A stretch of DNA of 64,000 nt, taken from positions 384,501 to 448,500 of the forward strand of contig CAHIKZ030000805.1 of NCBI GenBank assembly GCA_903632075.3. The letters run 5' to 3'. This document shows positions 21,701-32,867 of this stretch, piece after piece. The notes beneath the pieces are model-generated. The model saw nothing but the letters and a program-made list of their open reading frames with translations. It was not told the origin of the DNA and searched no databases. The translations under genes were made by a program, and so were the position numbers. This stretch comes from Acanthosepion pharaonis. Lineage: Eukaryota > Mollusca > Cephalopoda > Sepiida > Sepiidae. Numbering within the stretch: the stretch's first letter is position 1; the number at the start of each line of letters is the position of its first letter.

Positions 21701-21792
21701 GAGGATGCTGAAGTGTTACTGAAAAAAAAACTTCTGATATTTGGGTCTTTAGTCAGAAGAAGTTAGTTAGACTGAGGACCTTTTAGCACTTC
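21701..21792. mobile_element. ~92-bp MITE (family M1), diverged copy
   Basis: The right end 'gactgaggaccttttagcac' resembles the M1 end 'gcctgagaactttttcagca' at 30,761, and the left end 'gaggatgctgaa' matches the M1 start. A separate internal inverted pair ('aacttct'/'agaagtt') is present. It abuts the 5S/tRNA SINE. Confidence 0.5.
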
Positions 21793-21798
21793 TTGCAT

Positions 21799-22060
21799 AC
21801 ACCACCAGTTCTTATATGATCACTCAAGTTAAGCAACATTGAGCCTGGTCATTAACTAGATGGGTGACCGCTTGGATGTGCAGGTGATGTAATGAATAAC
21901 ACTTCTTAATTAGAAATCAGAGAGTTATGTTTCAATTCCATTAGGGTTTGATATATTCATTTATGTTCAAATACATTTGGGAAAGTTCTCCCTCAGCTAT
22001 GGGTTAATTAGTAAGACATGTATCAGTAAATTATTATTATCTCAAAAAAAGTTCTTACAG
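21799..22060 (+). mobile_element. 5S rRNA/tRNA composite SINE, copy 2
   Basis: 21,799-21,873 follows 5S rRNA: 'caagttaagcaacattgagc', 'ctggtcat', 'gatgggtgaccgcttg'. It then passes to 'gatgtgcaggtgatgtaatg', the tRNA-like unit of copy 1, with box B-like 'gtttcaattcc' near 21,929. The 3' part 'agctatgggttaattagtaa' equals copy 1. The 5S end segment between two 'gcttg' words in copy 1 (10,399 and 10,421) is absent here, as expected of a deletion between short direct repeats. Confidence 0.8.
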
Positions 22061-23113
22061 TCTAAAAATATTTTCTGACTGTAAATAACCTGCAAAAGGT
22101 TGATAAGCTGTAAAAAAAAAAAATCAAACAAAAATTCCTACAGACAAATACTCTTAAGTGGGGACGTTTTCATTTATTTATTTTTCCATCTTGTTTTTTT
22201 GTTTTTTGTTTTTTTTTAAGAAATTTTCTGACCCTATTAAGACCACCTCCATTTATTAATTTTGCACTTTTGACTCTTTAATTTTCAGCATGCTCTTTTT
22301 ATTCAAACCCTCATTTGTATAAAAGAGAAAAATTCTACCCCCACTCTCCGTATTAAGTATTAGAAACTTAAATGTATTGATCTTAATTTCTTTCCTTTCA
22401 TGTCTGCATTGCAGCTATTGTTTGAGCCTGGACTTTCATATAGATTGAGATCAAAGTTCTGATCAATTCATAGCAATGAAACAGGATTCATAAAAATGTT
22501 GTTTAAAATTAAAGCTCCAATAAATATGCTATATGAAAGTGAATGAGAACAACAGTAATGTGTGACAGTTTAGATTATCATAGATCTAAGCAGATAGAGG
22601 CTTTATCATGATCAGATGTTGCAAATAATTATTGTTTCATATTTTTACCAACATTACAAACATATTTTCATCACAGTTGGACAAAAATGAATAAATTTAA
22701 ACTAAAATAAAAGCAAAAATGGAGCCAATTTTATTTCAATCAAATCCCCAGATGATACGTTTGCGATTTTTGGTATCAATTGAAAGCATTTTTGTCTGCA
22801 CCCTAAGAGATAAAAGAAAAGCTATGATCATAGAATCAAATTTTCAGTATCAGCTAAAACTGGAATCATTTGTAGTCTAACTTCTGATCACTTAAGCAAA
22901 GGTGAAAATTATAGCTTGATGGTTTTAAAAAATGTTTTGGCTATTTCTTTCTCCCCTACAAATCATATATTGTTACTAATTTTCTATTTTTATTCTTAGC
23001 TTCAATAAAGAGAGCAAAGTATTAGATTGTCGTTCTAGATTTGAATAAATTGGGTATTTTATGAATAGATTATAATTTTTGATGCCAAACTTGAGGAAAA
23101 ATAACTATGAAAA
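22061..23113. other. AT-rich non-coding stretch
   Basis: Near 22,085-22,130 is a tail-like block 'ttgataagctgtaaaaaaa', possibly the true 3' end of the preceding SINE. Otherwise no gene or repeat is recognised. Confidence 0.35.
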
Positions 23114-23115
23114 TA

Positions 23116-23530
23116 TAGGGTGCCCAGTAATAAAGCGGTATTTTTGTTATCACTCTTTTATCTTTCAGGAATAATTGACTTTGAATAAATTTTTTGAATA
23201 TTCATGACCTTAAATCATTATTCAATTCTCATTACTACTTAGCTCTGATTGGTTCTTATATGATTGGGTAATTGCTGCTTGGTCTTGTGCGTCATCATTT
23301 AAAGGCTATTTGCATAGAACTTTTGTCTTTCATTCTGCTCTTCTCATGGCTAAATAACCCACTGATTTTGAGTGTCAAGTTATCCTACTTTTCAAGAAAG
23401 AACATCCAATGTGAGGGTTGACAAAATGTGCAGAAATTCTTCCGCAATTTTTCAGTCACATCAGTCTTCACCAGTTTTCAATGGTTGTCTCCTGTATTTC
23501 TGAATTTACCGTTTTTTACTGGACACCCTG
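23116..23530 (+). mobile_element. 415-bp Tc1/mariner-type deletion derivative
   Basis: Ends (T/C)AGGGTG(C/T)CCAGTAA are inverted repeats that continue through 'aaa.cggta' over about 25 bases. TA flanks both ends (23,114-23,115 and 23,531-23,532). Inside, from about 23,347, the plus strand encodes a helix-turn-helix-like start with 'PTDFECQVILLFKKEHPM', a plausible N-terminus of a mariner-superfamily transposase. It has early stops and runs straight into the right terminus. The catalytic DDE/D part has been deleted. It is a typical internally deleted, non-autonomous copy. Confidence 0.75.
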
Positions 23531-24333
23531 TAGTATTCTAAAACAATGAGTTTCTCATGATTCTCCATAGCATTTTTAGTTGTAGGTAGGAATTAATGAT
23601 ATAAATAATTTTTTTTCATTTTATTTGAAAACTTTAAAAAAGCAGTGTATAATTATTATAAATACTATTTTTATAGGTACCTCCACGAGATCGCTAAAAA
23701 AAGAGCATAGCATGATGAAAAAGACGCGTAAACTTGACGAAAACAAAATTTTATCGTCTAAATGTTTGTTATTATTAAGAGGAAAGGTCAAAAGTATTTT
23801 TGGGGTATTTTTTCCATTTTTAATCGTTCTAGCACGTCCGAAATTTTCGTTAAAAATCTAGTTTTTTTTGAGTCAGCAAAATCGACCATTTTTTCCATTG
23901 AAAAAAAAACTGGAAATCTGACTTTGAAATTTTTTTTAAATATCAATTATCATTTTTTTCAAAACTTATTTTAAGAAAATCAGTAATTATAATGTTTATT
24001 TAAAATATTTTGAACCAAACTTAACTTAGCTTTTTTGTGCCAAAAAGATGTAATTTGAAAATAAAACAAAGCCGGTCATAAACTTTCGCGTCTCCTGACA
24101 TGTGATGAATGATATATTTACGAATTCCATGAGGTTAATTTGTTCTCTGGAAGGGAAAAGTGAAATAATTTACATTTCGTGAACAAATTATTTACCCGTT
24201 ATTTTTTAACGAAAACTTTCAGCGGTCTAATTTTTTTTTTTTTTTGTACTTAGCTTTCACCTTTACGTTTATGATGCTTTATGGGAAATATATTCTAAAG
24301 AAATTAAAATAAAACTGTTAAGAGTGACATTAA

Positions 24334-24391
24334 ATTTCATATTTCTTAAGAAAGGTATCTAATTAATTTATAGGTACCTTTCTTATGAAAT
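24334..24391. repeat. internal palindrome P1 of family T element
   Basis: Arms 'aaggtatcta' and 'taggtacctttcttatgaaat' fold back around a 'attaattta'-type centre. The left arm carries a small 'tttctt' insertion. The same palindrome is present at 63,335-63,386 in the inverted copy, where the arms are cleaner. Confidence 0.85.
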
Positions 24392-24403
24392 TTTATCAGA
24401 ATT

Positions 24404-24431
24404 GTACATAAAATACTATAATTTTATGTAC
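24404..24431. repeat. internal palindrome P2 of family T element
   Basis: 'gtacataaaat', six bases, then 'attttatgtac': perfect 11-bp arms. It is also perfect at 63,295-63,322 in the other long copy. Confidence 0.9.
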
Positions 24432-25783
24432 ATTTATTACATTCTACTGTTATTTATATTTGCATTCATTTTATTATTAATTTTGATATTTCATTTATGG
24501 AAAAATGTCGTAACTGAGATTAATATAAAAATAAGATCATATAAATTTCATAAGATGATACTGATACTTGTAGGTACCCTTCTCAGTTGAAATTGAAAAA
24601 TCAAATTAACTTCTCCACATGTGTTTTCAAAAAGTAAAAGGCCTTAACAGCGCAGAACAATGCTTAACTCAAATAACGCAACTTAATTATATTCTGGTTG
24701 GTCTTCCGTATTTTATAATTACAGCTCGATTATAAGCACAAAATTACATTTCTTAATTACTGGGTATCTTCTGATTAGTCAAAATGATACAATTTACAAA
24801 GCTAAAAAAAAAAAGATCTATCTCGTAAGGACACTTATGAAAGCCGATCTTGACTTTTAACTAATTTTATAATATTTTAACAACTTAAATGTAAAATGTA
24901 TTATAATTAATGAAATAACAAATAATTTTATTAAAAATTCATTTTCATCGAAAAAATTTTTTTGCTTTCAGAAAATATTGTCCATATTCATAAAAACAAC
25001 TAAAAGCAAATAAAAGCATTTGAAATTAAATAATATCTTTGTTTTATTGAGTTTTGTATATGTTACAATTCAGAGCTGATTTTCAGGTACTGCGTATCCA
25101 ATTAAAAACAAAAAAAAACATGATTTGCATTCCTCAAAGCCCTGTGCTTTTAATTATTGTAATCAGTAAAACCGATGCGATCGAATTTCTAGTGTTTTCA
25201 TAAAATTAGTTATGGGGGGTAATAAATATTTTAAAAAATATTTCTACCATGACTTTCATAAAAAAAAACATATTTATAATAATTTCGATCATCTGTGAAT
25301 AGTTCCTGAAAGTTTCATTAACATCCGATAATTATTTCTATTTTTTGCACGATTTTTCAAATTAATGTGTGTCATACTAAAAAAACGTGCTAAAAATTGT
25401 CTATGTTATTTACTAGTTCGCTGATACAAATAGAAAAAAGGTTTTTTTAATCAAAATTTAGAATGTTCTAAAAAGAAGGAATTTTTTTTAAAAATAATTA
25501 AAAAAAACTTTGGTCTTTCCTCTTAATAATAACATAAGCATTTAGACAATAAAATTTTTTCGGCAAGGTTGGCGTCTTTTTCATCAAGCTATGCTCTTTT
25601 TTTAGCGATTTCGTGGAGGTACCTATATTTTTATGTTTTGAATGGTAATTGTTTAGATTAGCTCCAGTCTTTAGTTCCAGAAGTTTAGACCTTTATATGA
25701 GGGTTAGTTGAAATGTTCATAGGCTGAACAAGATATAAATGTAACTAAGTAGGCACACCAGTTGTTAAACTAAAAGACCTGCA

Positions 25784-25835
25784 AGTGTACCAGAATATAA
25801 CAACTGACAAACCAGCTGTTGTATTCTGGCACACT
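25784..25835. repeat. 52-base hairpin with 23-bp arms
   Basis: Left arm 25,784-25,806 starts 'agtgtaccagaata' and right arm 25,813-25,835 ends 'tattctggcacact'. They match at 20 of 23 positions, and all three mismatches are transitions, compatible with G-U pairs on one strand. The loop is 6 bases. Confidence 0.8.
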
Positions 25836-25883
25836 CATAGTTAGGACTCGCTGTACTATGTCCATAGAGTTCAACAACCAGCA

Positions 25884-26045
25884 TTTCTGTATTCCAGTTC
25901 TAAGGAGGAAGTTCCACTCGGACAGCTATTCCTTCCCATGGAGAACTGCTACCTTGTGGAACAAACTTTGTGGGTGATTCCATAAATGCTACAATCTTAA
26001 CATCTTCAAGTCAAGAATCACTGCCTCTTACCTTCTCTTACATTC
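25884..26045 (+). pseudogene. LINE reverse transcriptase tail, Jockey/CR1-like (family B)
   Basis: One plus-strand frame gives 'FHSDSYSF' then 'WRTATLWNKLCG', a stop, then 'FHKCYNLNIFKSRI'. Together these match the conserved end of Jockey/CR1-type polyproteins (SFFPRT..LWN.LP ... F...NL..FKSRI). About 160 bases are recognisable; no catalytic region remains. It is a 5'-truncated dead copy. Confidence 0.65.
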
Positions 26046-29000
26046 ATATTGCACATCTCATTCAGTAACCCTCTACCATGAGTGACTTTTGAGCCTTTTA
26101 TTGGGTAAACTTTAATAAAAAAAATATATTACAAATCATCTATATATGCCATTTAATATACTATGGTTGTAATGAGAGATTTTTTTTAATTGTTGAAATT
26201 CCCAGAATTAATTGTTAAAAACTACAAATCAAGATTTTCTTTGATTGGTATTCTAAATTTTAGTTATAGAAAGGCACCAAATTATAATATTTGTTGAGTC
26301 AATAAATTTGATATAAGAGCTTTCAATTTTTTTAAGGAAAAATGCTTGTATAATTTTTATTACAGAAACATTTTTATCTCTTTTTTTTTTTTTTCACATA
26401 TTGGTTGTATGAATGGCATTCTTCCTATATATAAAAAGTAACCCTTTAGAAAACTTTCATTGTTATACTATTCTATATTTATTGGGTATTTCCCAAATCT
26501 CATCTGTCACTTAAGTTCCTGCTATACCCATTCTGATAATATGCAAATCGAGAGATCTTTTTTCAAAAGTACAGCAGGTGAATGAGAGAATTACAGCTAC
26601 ACTACATTGAGAATATTTTTTGCTTTGTCATCTTTTTTTTTTTCTTCCTCTACAAATGACATAGTAACCAAGGATTTCTTTATTGTATTTCCTAATTTCA
26701 CACTTTTAGTTGAACTTTGCTGAATTTCTTGGTTTCTATTAATTTTTTTTCCTTTATCATTCCTGTCTTCACTTTTACCCCTATTTTTGTTATATATTTC
26801 TATGTATCATTTAATGACTACAATCTTAATTTCAAAGCACATGATTGGTGACAGTTTTTTTTTTTTTTAAATTGGCGTTCCTTCAATATTGAGAGATAAC
26901 TGAAAAATACATCAGTATGAAAATATGTTTTTCTCTTAATAATTTACAAGAGCATGCTGGAAATTTCATGGCTTAACCAAGAAACATTTTCAGAAATATT
27001 GGTCAGATTTTGGGAGGTGGGTTGAGCTGAGAACTTTCAGCCAACCCTTATAAGCATTGTATTAACATCCAGAAAACAAGCTCTTAATTTCAAATTTGGG
27101 GAAATGATTGTTTTGATGATTTATAAAAGAATGGTAAAAAAGTAGCTGGCCTTCTTTCAACAGTGAATTCTCTTGGGGTTTATGTTTGGTATTCAGGATA
27201 TTCCCATCTTAAGTACTATAACGTTTTAAAAACTATTAAAAATGCTAGTTGTAAATCATATTCATTATGAAAATATAAATTTATATGCATAGAGTAATTT
27301 TTCCATCCTTTCACTAAATAGCAAAATATAAAATGATCAGATAAAACTCCAATATGGATATGTAGTTTTATACACATGAATCTGGTTTGAATGACTTTTC
27401 ATGAGCATACTCTCTATTTATCTTTTGTTGATAAAATTGTTATAAAACTATAAGGAAGTTTTGTGTGCATGTGTAAATTGTTTCCTATATCTTTGTAATC
27501 AAAGTTTAAATATGTTGGTGTTTTCTGACTAAATTTTCTGAATAGTTACTTTATTAGAACATTCTTTTATCTAGTTTACCCAGGTGAAGCCTTTCCAATT
27601 TAAAGAAACATACTCTCAATTCAAGATAGGCTCATATATCATAAGATTATTGTATAGACCCTAAATCTGAAGATGAGAATCAAGGTTATTTACTAGTAAT
27701 TTAATTTTTAATAACTTTGTTTATCAGACAATTTTAAAACCTAAAGGATGAAGGTAACTGAAAAAAACATGCTTGGAGGCAGTTACTTAATAATAAAGTA
27801 TTGCCATGTTTAACATTTTAATATTTATTTGTATCCTTTTCAAAACTGAATATGCAAAATTAATTTTTTTTGATCTCTGTAAATTGTGTATAGTTATGAA
27901 GGTTTTTGACATAGGTAATGAAATTGTTTTCTGTTTTAAATTCAGTGCTGCCCTTCCTCTGGGCTGGTTTCCTACCAAAGTGATAAACCAAAGTCTACTC
28001 TACTGTTTTATCATTAGAGAAGAGTTATTCCTTTCTCAAGTGTATTAATGCAACTTCAATAAAATAACCTTAGCCAGAATATGAAGTTGACCTGCTAAAT
28101 TCCAATTTCCAGGCTTATAGTTATCATGCCTCCCACATATCTTATATACAGAAATAAAACATCTTTCATTTTGAGAAAAATCAGTTATTTTCAAAGTCAC
28201 TTATGTTGGATCTGGACTGGGTAAGAGTTGAGTCAATTTATTGATATCTAAATCCCAACAAATGAAAAGAACAAATAATGAGAAATGAATATGCATCTTC
28301 ATATTTTGTAAAGAGTTAAATGTACATCAATTAATGTCATACAATTATTTGTGTCTACTATTTTACCTCAGTGTAGTCATTTTCAGTCTATTTGTGAGCC
28401 ATTCTTTTATGGAAGCACAAGATAAAAGCCTTTGATGCCTTGTTATTACTTGTTTATTTATGAAATAATGTTATTAAAGCCTATATAAACTTAATTGTTA
28501 CAGTCCAATTGAAACTCATTTCATTTGCAATATTGTTGATTTACTTAATAGATGTATATACTGTAGATAAACCATGTGGCAAGCTTTCTTTATCATTGTT
28601 AGATTCACAGCTTTATAGCATTTGAGGGTAGTAGAAATATCCAGAGGGTAGTGAAGAAAAAGGGATGGTTAGAAAAAAGAAAATATTAGTAATTTAAAAA
28701 AATTATTTTTCCAAAATAAGTCACACTTAAGAAACATATATGCTTTACAAAGAATAAAATTAACATAAGGGTTATACATTAACGTATGGTTTTATTTTTT
28801 GTTTCTATAAGTCTGAATGTTTGTATCTTGTTGACACTATCTGGGCAGTTCAGCATCTGCAAGAGCCAATGTTCAAGGTTTGTAGGTGTTGCAATATAGC
28901 CACAGATATTTGTTTAGTGACAATTTATCTAATAGTATCTGAGAAAAACCAAAATTTATGTGTGTGTGTGTTTACAGTGTTTGATTAGTTGTTGATATAT

Positions 29001-30673
29001 AAAATACCTGAAAAAATGACATATATCCTAAGTCTGCAAGCTTGTTTGTTTTTAACTTATATGTGCTATGCTTTGTCTAAGTGATTGCTTAATGTGTAGC
29101 ATCTGTTCATCTCCCCTGGATGGTCTTAACATTACACCAGTTCAGAATTTTTGTTATTATATATATTTTAAAGAGAACTTGTTAGCTTGGATATATGATA
29201 AAAGAATTAGCAGAATATGACCATTATTTTAGAATCGATGTACTGTAAGGTTGCATTCAGTCATCTTATAAATATGACTGTTCTAAAGTCTGGTATTCAT
29301 AAAAGGTATTTTTATAGAGTTTTCAGCTGCATTAAAATGAATACTAAAAATAGAGATACTCATACTTATGCATATACACTTGTGTGTGTATAGATATATG
29401 TACAAACATTTTAATAATCTTTCACTATTAGAAAAAGCTGAATGTGAACAGAAAACAAATGAGTGCATATTAAAACTAACACTTTGCACCTAAAGTGGAT
29501 TAAGCCTGTATGTATATATTCACTTTCAATTTTTATTTTCTTCTTCAGCTCATACATTGTACTACTACAATATAAACACCATCTTCTATTCAGTATTTGC
29601 TTGTACAGAAGAAAATGAAGAATATCAATTTGCATTGGAGTTGGGTTTTATATTCTTTTTAATTCTTCTTTAAAATAAACTTATAAATTTGGACTATTTT
29701 TGCTTTCAATCATATCAATAATATTAGTATTAGTAGGGGCAGTTACCAGAAATTTAAATTTACTAATTTACTAACTCTCTTTTTCAACAGAAATAAATTT
29801 GTTTTCAAGTCTTGCATGTTCAATTTTTTCATCTATTTTAATGTGTAGTTTTGGCAGTATTAATAGACACCTTTTTATTTATGTAAATAATTAAATGATT
29901 TTGATAGTAGACTCTTAGTAAACTAGATGGTTTAGTAGTCTGGTGTTACTTTTTATTACAAGTCTAGAAAATAATGATTAACTTGCATTTCTATAATTAT
30001 TCATCTTAATTGATCAAGAATTTACTTAAAATATATTAAGTATTTTTGTAAGGCTTTATCACAAAAGACAAACATAATGAGTCAAGTGATTTGGTTTGAA
30101 ATGAACTTGTAGTTATTGAAGATTAGATATTAAATTACTTGCTATTGAAAATAATTGAAGTGAGGTTTTGTATCTGTTAATATGCCAATTGCTTTATCTC
30201 ATCAATAATTATTTTGATTAAATATCTGAATCTAGAGTGAACAATCAAGTTTTGAAATATTCTTATTTGTTTTCAATTCTTAAGATTAATGACCAAAGAA
30301 ATTTAATATATTTTTGTGCTCTTATCTGTAATAAGTAATGAAAAGATGTGCTTTATCAGTTTGTTATATTAATGTAATTTGCCAAAGTAAAAGAAAATAG
30401 TTGTATGAATCATATCAGTATGAATAGACACAAATCTTTTTTCTTATTTGTATATTTGTTTCATTAAATTACTTAATAAAAGTATGTCTTCCTCTCTACT
30501 GCTGTAGACTTGTCTTTATTAGATATTTATATTCTGACATTTAGAAGTTTTGTATCTCTTTGGTGAATTTTTTGTTACAAACATAACCTGTGCAATGAAA
30601 TATTCAATTCTTATCTCTATCTCTTGAATGCCACCTGTATGTACTACATATTTTCTGTTGTATTTGTGTGTGT
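26046..30673. other. long AT-rich stretch, no recognised gene
   Basis: About 4.6 kb of sequence with only one small MITE (26,950-27,048). Open frames are short and lack motifs (27,806-28,048, 29,283-29,635). Composition is uniform at about 30% GC. It may be intron or intergenic. No exon with flanking splice signals stands out. Confidence 0.45.
26950..27048. mobile_element. ~99-bp MITE (family M1), diverged copy
   Basis: The left end 'gagcatgctgg' and right end 'gagctgagaactttcagcca' correspond to the M1 termini of the 30,674 copy. The middle 'attggtcagattttgggagg' matches 'ttggttaaattttgggaagt' there. Confidence 0.6.
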
Positions 30674-30788
30674 GAGGGGGGGTGCTAAAATGTATTTAAC
30701 TCAATCAAGAATCCCTTCTAAAACACTTCTTATATTTGGTTAAATTTTGGGAAGTACATTAGCCTGAGAACTTTTTCAGCACCCCCTC
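30674..30788. mobile_element. 115-bp MITE (family M1), best copy
   Basis: The left end 'gaggggggtgctaaaa' is the inverse of the right end 'tttttcagcaccccctc', with a 'gcctgagaac' extension on the right. The middle 'ggttaaattttgggaagt' is shared with 26,950-27,048 and 53,833-53,941. It is non-coding, and no clear target duplication is seen. Confidence 0.75.
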
Positions 30789-31415
30789 ATATATTTATAG
30801 ACACATACTGGTAGCTTGTCCTTAGAATCTGTATAGATAATATTGCTTGAATTACCAAAGTGCAGCAGATGAGGTTAAGAACATGGATATGTGTGTCATT
30901 GCAAGTCTGGCCATTTCAACTATCTGATGAAAAATATCTAATTTACTCTGCTCAGATCTAATCAATCACTCAAAGGCAGCCAACAAATTGTTTCTGTATC
31001 TAATATTTGTTGAGTCACTTTATTATTTATGTATTAACTAACCAATTCCTTTGCCAAAAATAAAAAAGTCAATGAAGAGTATGGTGAATTGTTTATTCAT
31101 TCATATCCAAGCTATTCACTATCTTTATTTTCCTTTGTTTAAAATTGGCTGTTTGCCAAGAACTCATAAGATTATTGTTTTTAATACTTTATTCCTTATT
31201 TTTATGTTCTTTCTTATGACACTGGTCATCAGTGTCCATATGTTTTGGTTCAAGAATATTGTTTTTTTTATTGTTTTTTTTTAAATGTTTAGGATTTAAA
31301 TTTTTTTCAATTTGTCTGGTATACACTTCATATACCCTGCTTTACATATCTTGCATTTTAATATATTGAGAATGAAAATTAACTTTTATTAATGATCATT
31401 TAACTTCTCTACAAT
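30789..31415. other. AT-rich non-coding stretch
   Basis: The plus-strand frame at 31,051-31,284 is Phe/Ile-rich low-complexity translation of AT-rich DNA; no gene is supported. Confidence 0.35.
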
Positions 31416-31560
31416 GCCAGCAGTCCTCTGGTGGCAGCCACTGGTGGGCCTCTAGTGATCCACCAGTGGTAACATTGCTGAGAGGAACATGTTGACAGTC
31501 CAATAGTGGGCCACCAGTGGTTAACACTAGTGGCATGCCACCCAGTAACAGATTGGTGGT
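31416..31560. repeat. cluster of CCACTGGTGG-type inverted words
   Basis: 'gccactggtgggcc' (31,438), 'ccaccagtgg' (31,460), 'gtgggccaccagtgg' (31,506) and further '(c/a)tagtgg' words sit within 145 bases. The alternating orientation gives several possible small hairpins. GC content is higher than in the surroundings. Confidence 0.55.
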
Positions 31561-31654
31561 TTGTGTAGGGTTATTGATGTTAAATTGCATAATTATTAAA
31601 TACTGGACTACTTACCATGTGAAAATGTTATTTTGCTTTATTTACCAAGTTTAT

Positions 31655-32105
31655 ATTCAGACTATTGTTCCCATCTTTGTTGTAGGTATCACAACATTTC
31701 AGTTGTTGTGCCCTCTGGCCTTCCTTAGGTGTATATTAATTTGGGTAACCGGCAGGGGATTTCTAATTGAACCTTTTATTTAATCTATAGGGATAGATTG
31801 TTCTTGTTCCGCTGCTCATGTCTAGGGATCTTGTCTAGATCTTATTTTAGTAATGCTCAGCCTTTTTTTTTTTTTTTTTTTTTTTAAAAGACTTTATAAT
31901 GTGTTTATATTCATATATGTATGTGCATGTATATATGTATGCACAGATATATGTGAATGGGCATGTATACATGTACAAGTATACATAAAAAGAAGAAAAA
32001 AGACTCTAATATATGTATATGCCTGATTAGGTGTATTTAGTTCTTATTTTTATTTAGTACTGCTCAGTTATTACTTGCCCATTTCCATTAAGTGCAAGTA
32101 TATAC
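31655..32105 (+). mobile_element. fold-back element arm, interrupted (related to 53,019-53,575)
   Basis: 31,655-31,858 matches one arm of the 53-kb element in order: 'catctttgttg', 'cacaacatttcag', 'gaaccttttatttaatcta', 'agattgtt.ttgtt', 'tctag.tcttattt'. A T-run and ATGTATGT-like repeat at 31,862-31,990 interrupts it. 32,040-32,100 then continues with 'tttagtactgctcagttatt' and 'gtgcaagta'. The opposite arm is not evident. Confidence 0.6.
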
Positions 32106-32763
32106 TGCCAGATCCAGGGATTGAACTCACAATAGTCAGAATATAAATAGTATAAATAATGATAACTCCTCATCCCAGAAATTCTTTGGCTCTGGTTTTA
32201 AATTCAGAGTAATCTCTTTCTCTTGCATATTTTTATGTACATAATGTGTGCATATACATACATACAGGTTCATGCTGCTCTAATCACTGTCATCAACAAC
32301 CAGAAGCTGAATTATGGTGTTTTCAAGGGCTAGTTTTAGTAACACTTGTACAGCTGCTTCCTCACACTTAAATTGATATTAAATGGTATTAGACTGTCTT
32401 GTGGAATTATCTGTAACTTGCATAAAAACAGTTGCCAAGTGATTGTTGCAATACATATTTTATAAAGGATGATAATTAAATATAAATATTGCTTTTTTAC
32501 AGTGGTTTTTGTGTCCTGTATGACTTAAGATATGAACAATAGATGAACACTGGTCATAGATTGTGTCCCATCCCTAAATTTTTAGCTTTGATAAGCAATA
32601 AAGTCTTAAATTAGTGTAAAATCATTTATTTTCTGTGTTCTATAGTCTATATTATTGGTGATGTACCAAAGAACACTTTTTAATATTCTGTAATCAAACT
32701 CAAGAGCAGTACATTAAATTCTAACTGAACTGATTGTATTATTTTGTTTTCATTTTTGCATTG
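32106..32763. other. non-coding, no recognised gene
   Basis: Nothing assignable; AT-rich. Confidence 0.3.
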
Positions 32764-32780
32764 TATTATTATTATTATTT
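32764..32780. repeat. (ATT)n at 3' edge of R4-like LINE
   Basis: Five ATT units lie immediately next to the LINE 3' end (minus strand). They pair with the longer (ATT)n at 35,243-35,267 on the other side. Confidence 0.9.
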
Positions 32781-32867
32781 TCTTTGATTTCTGGCATTTA
32801 CACATTTCTTTCCGGGTCCCGCCCAGGGACCTAAGGTTAGAAATGGCGTCATGACACTTTCCACTGA

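Larger units (their letters stand above)
23674..25625 (+). mobile_element. 1,952-bp inverted-repeat DNA element, complete (family T, copy 1)
   Basis: The left end is TAGGTACCTCCACGAGATCG. The right end is its near-exact inverse, and similarity continues inward ~120 bases ('agagcatagc(a/t)tgatgaaa', 'tattattaagaggaaag'). An 8-mer, tattttta, flanks both ends exactly (23,666-23,673 and 25,626-25,633). An 8-bp duplication occurs with hAT and P-type transposases; the TAGGTACC tip is not a textbook hAT end. No transposase ORF is present. The interior carries conserved palindromes at 24,334-24,391 and 24,404-24,431 that contain the tip motif AGGTACC. Related copies lie at 39,121, 44,750, 49,295, 50,713 and 62,078. 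Confidence 0.9.
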
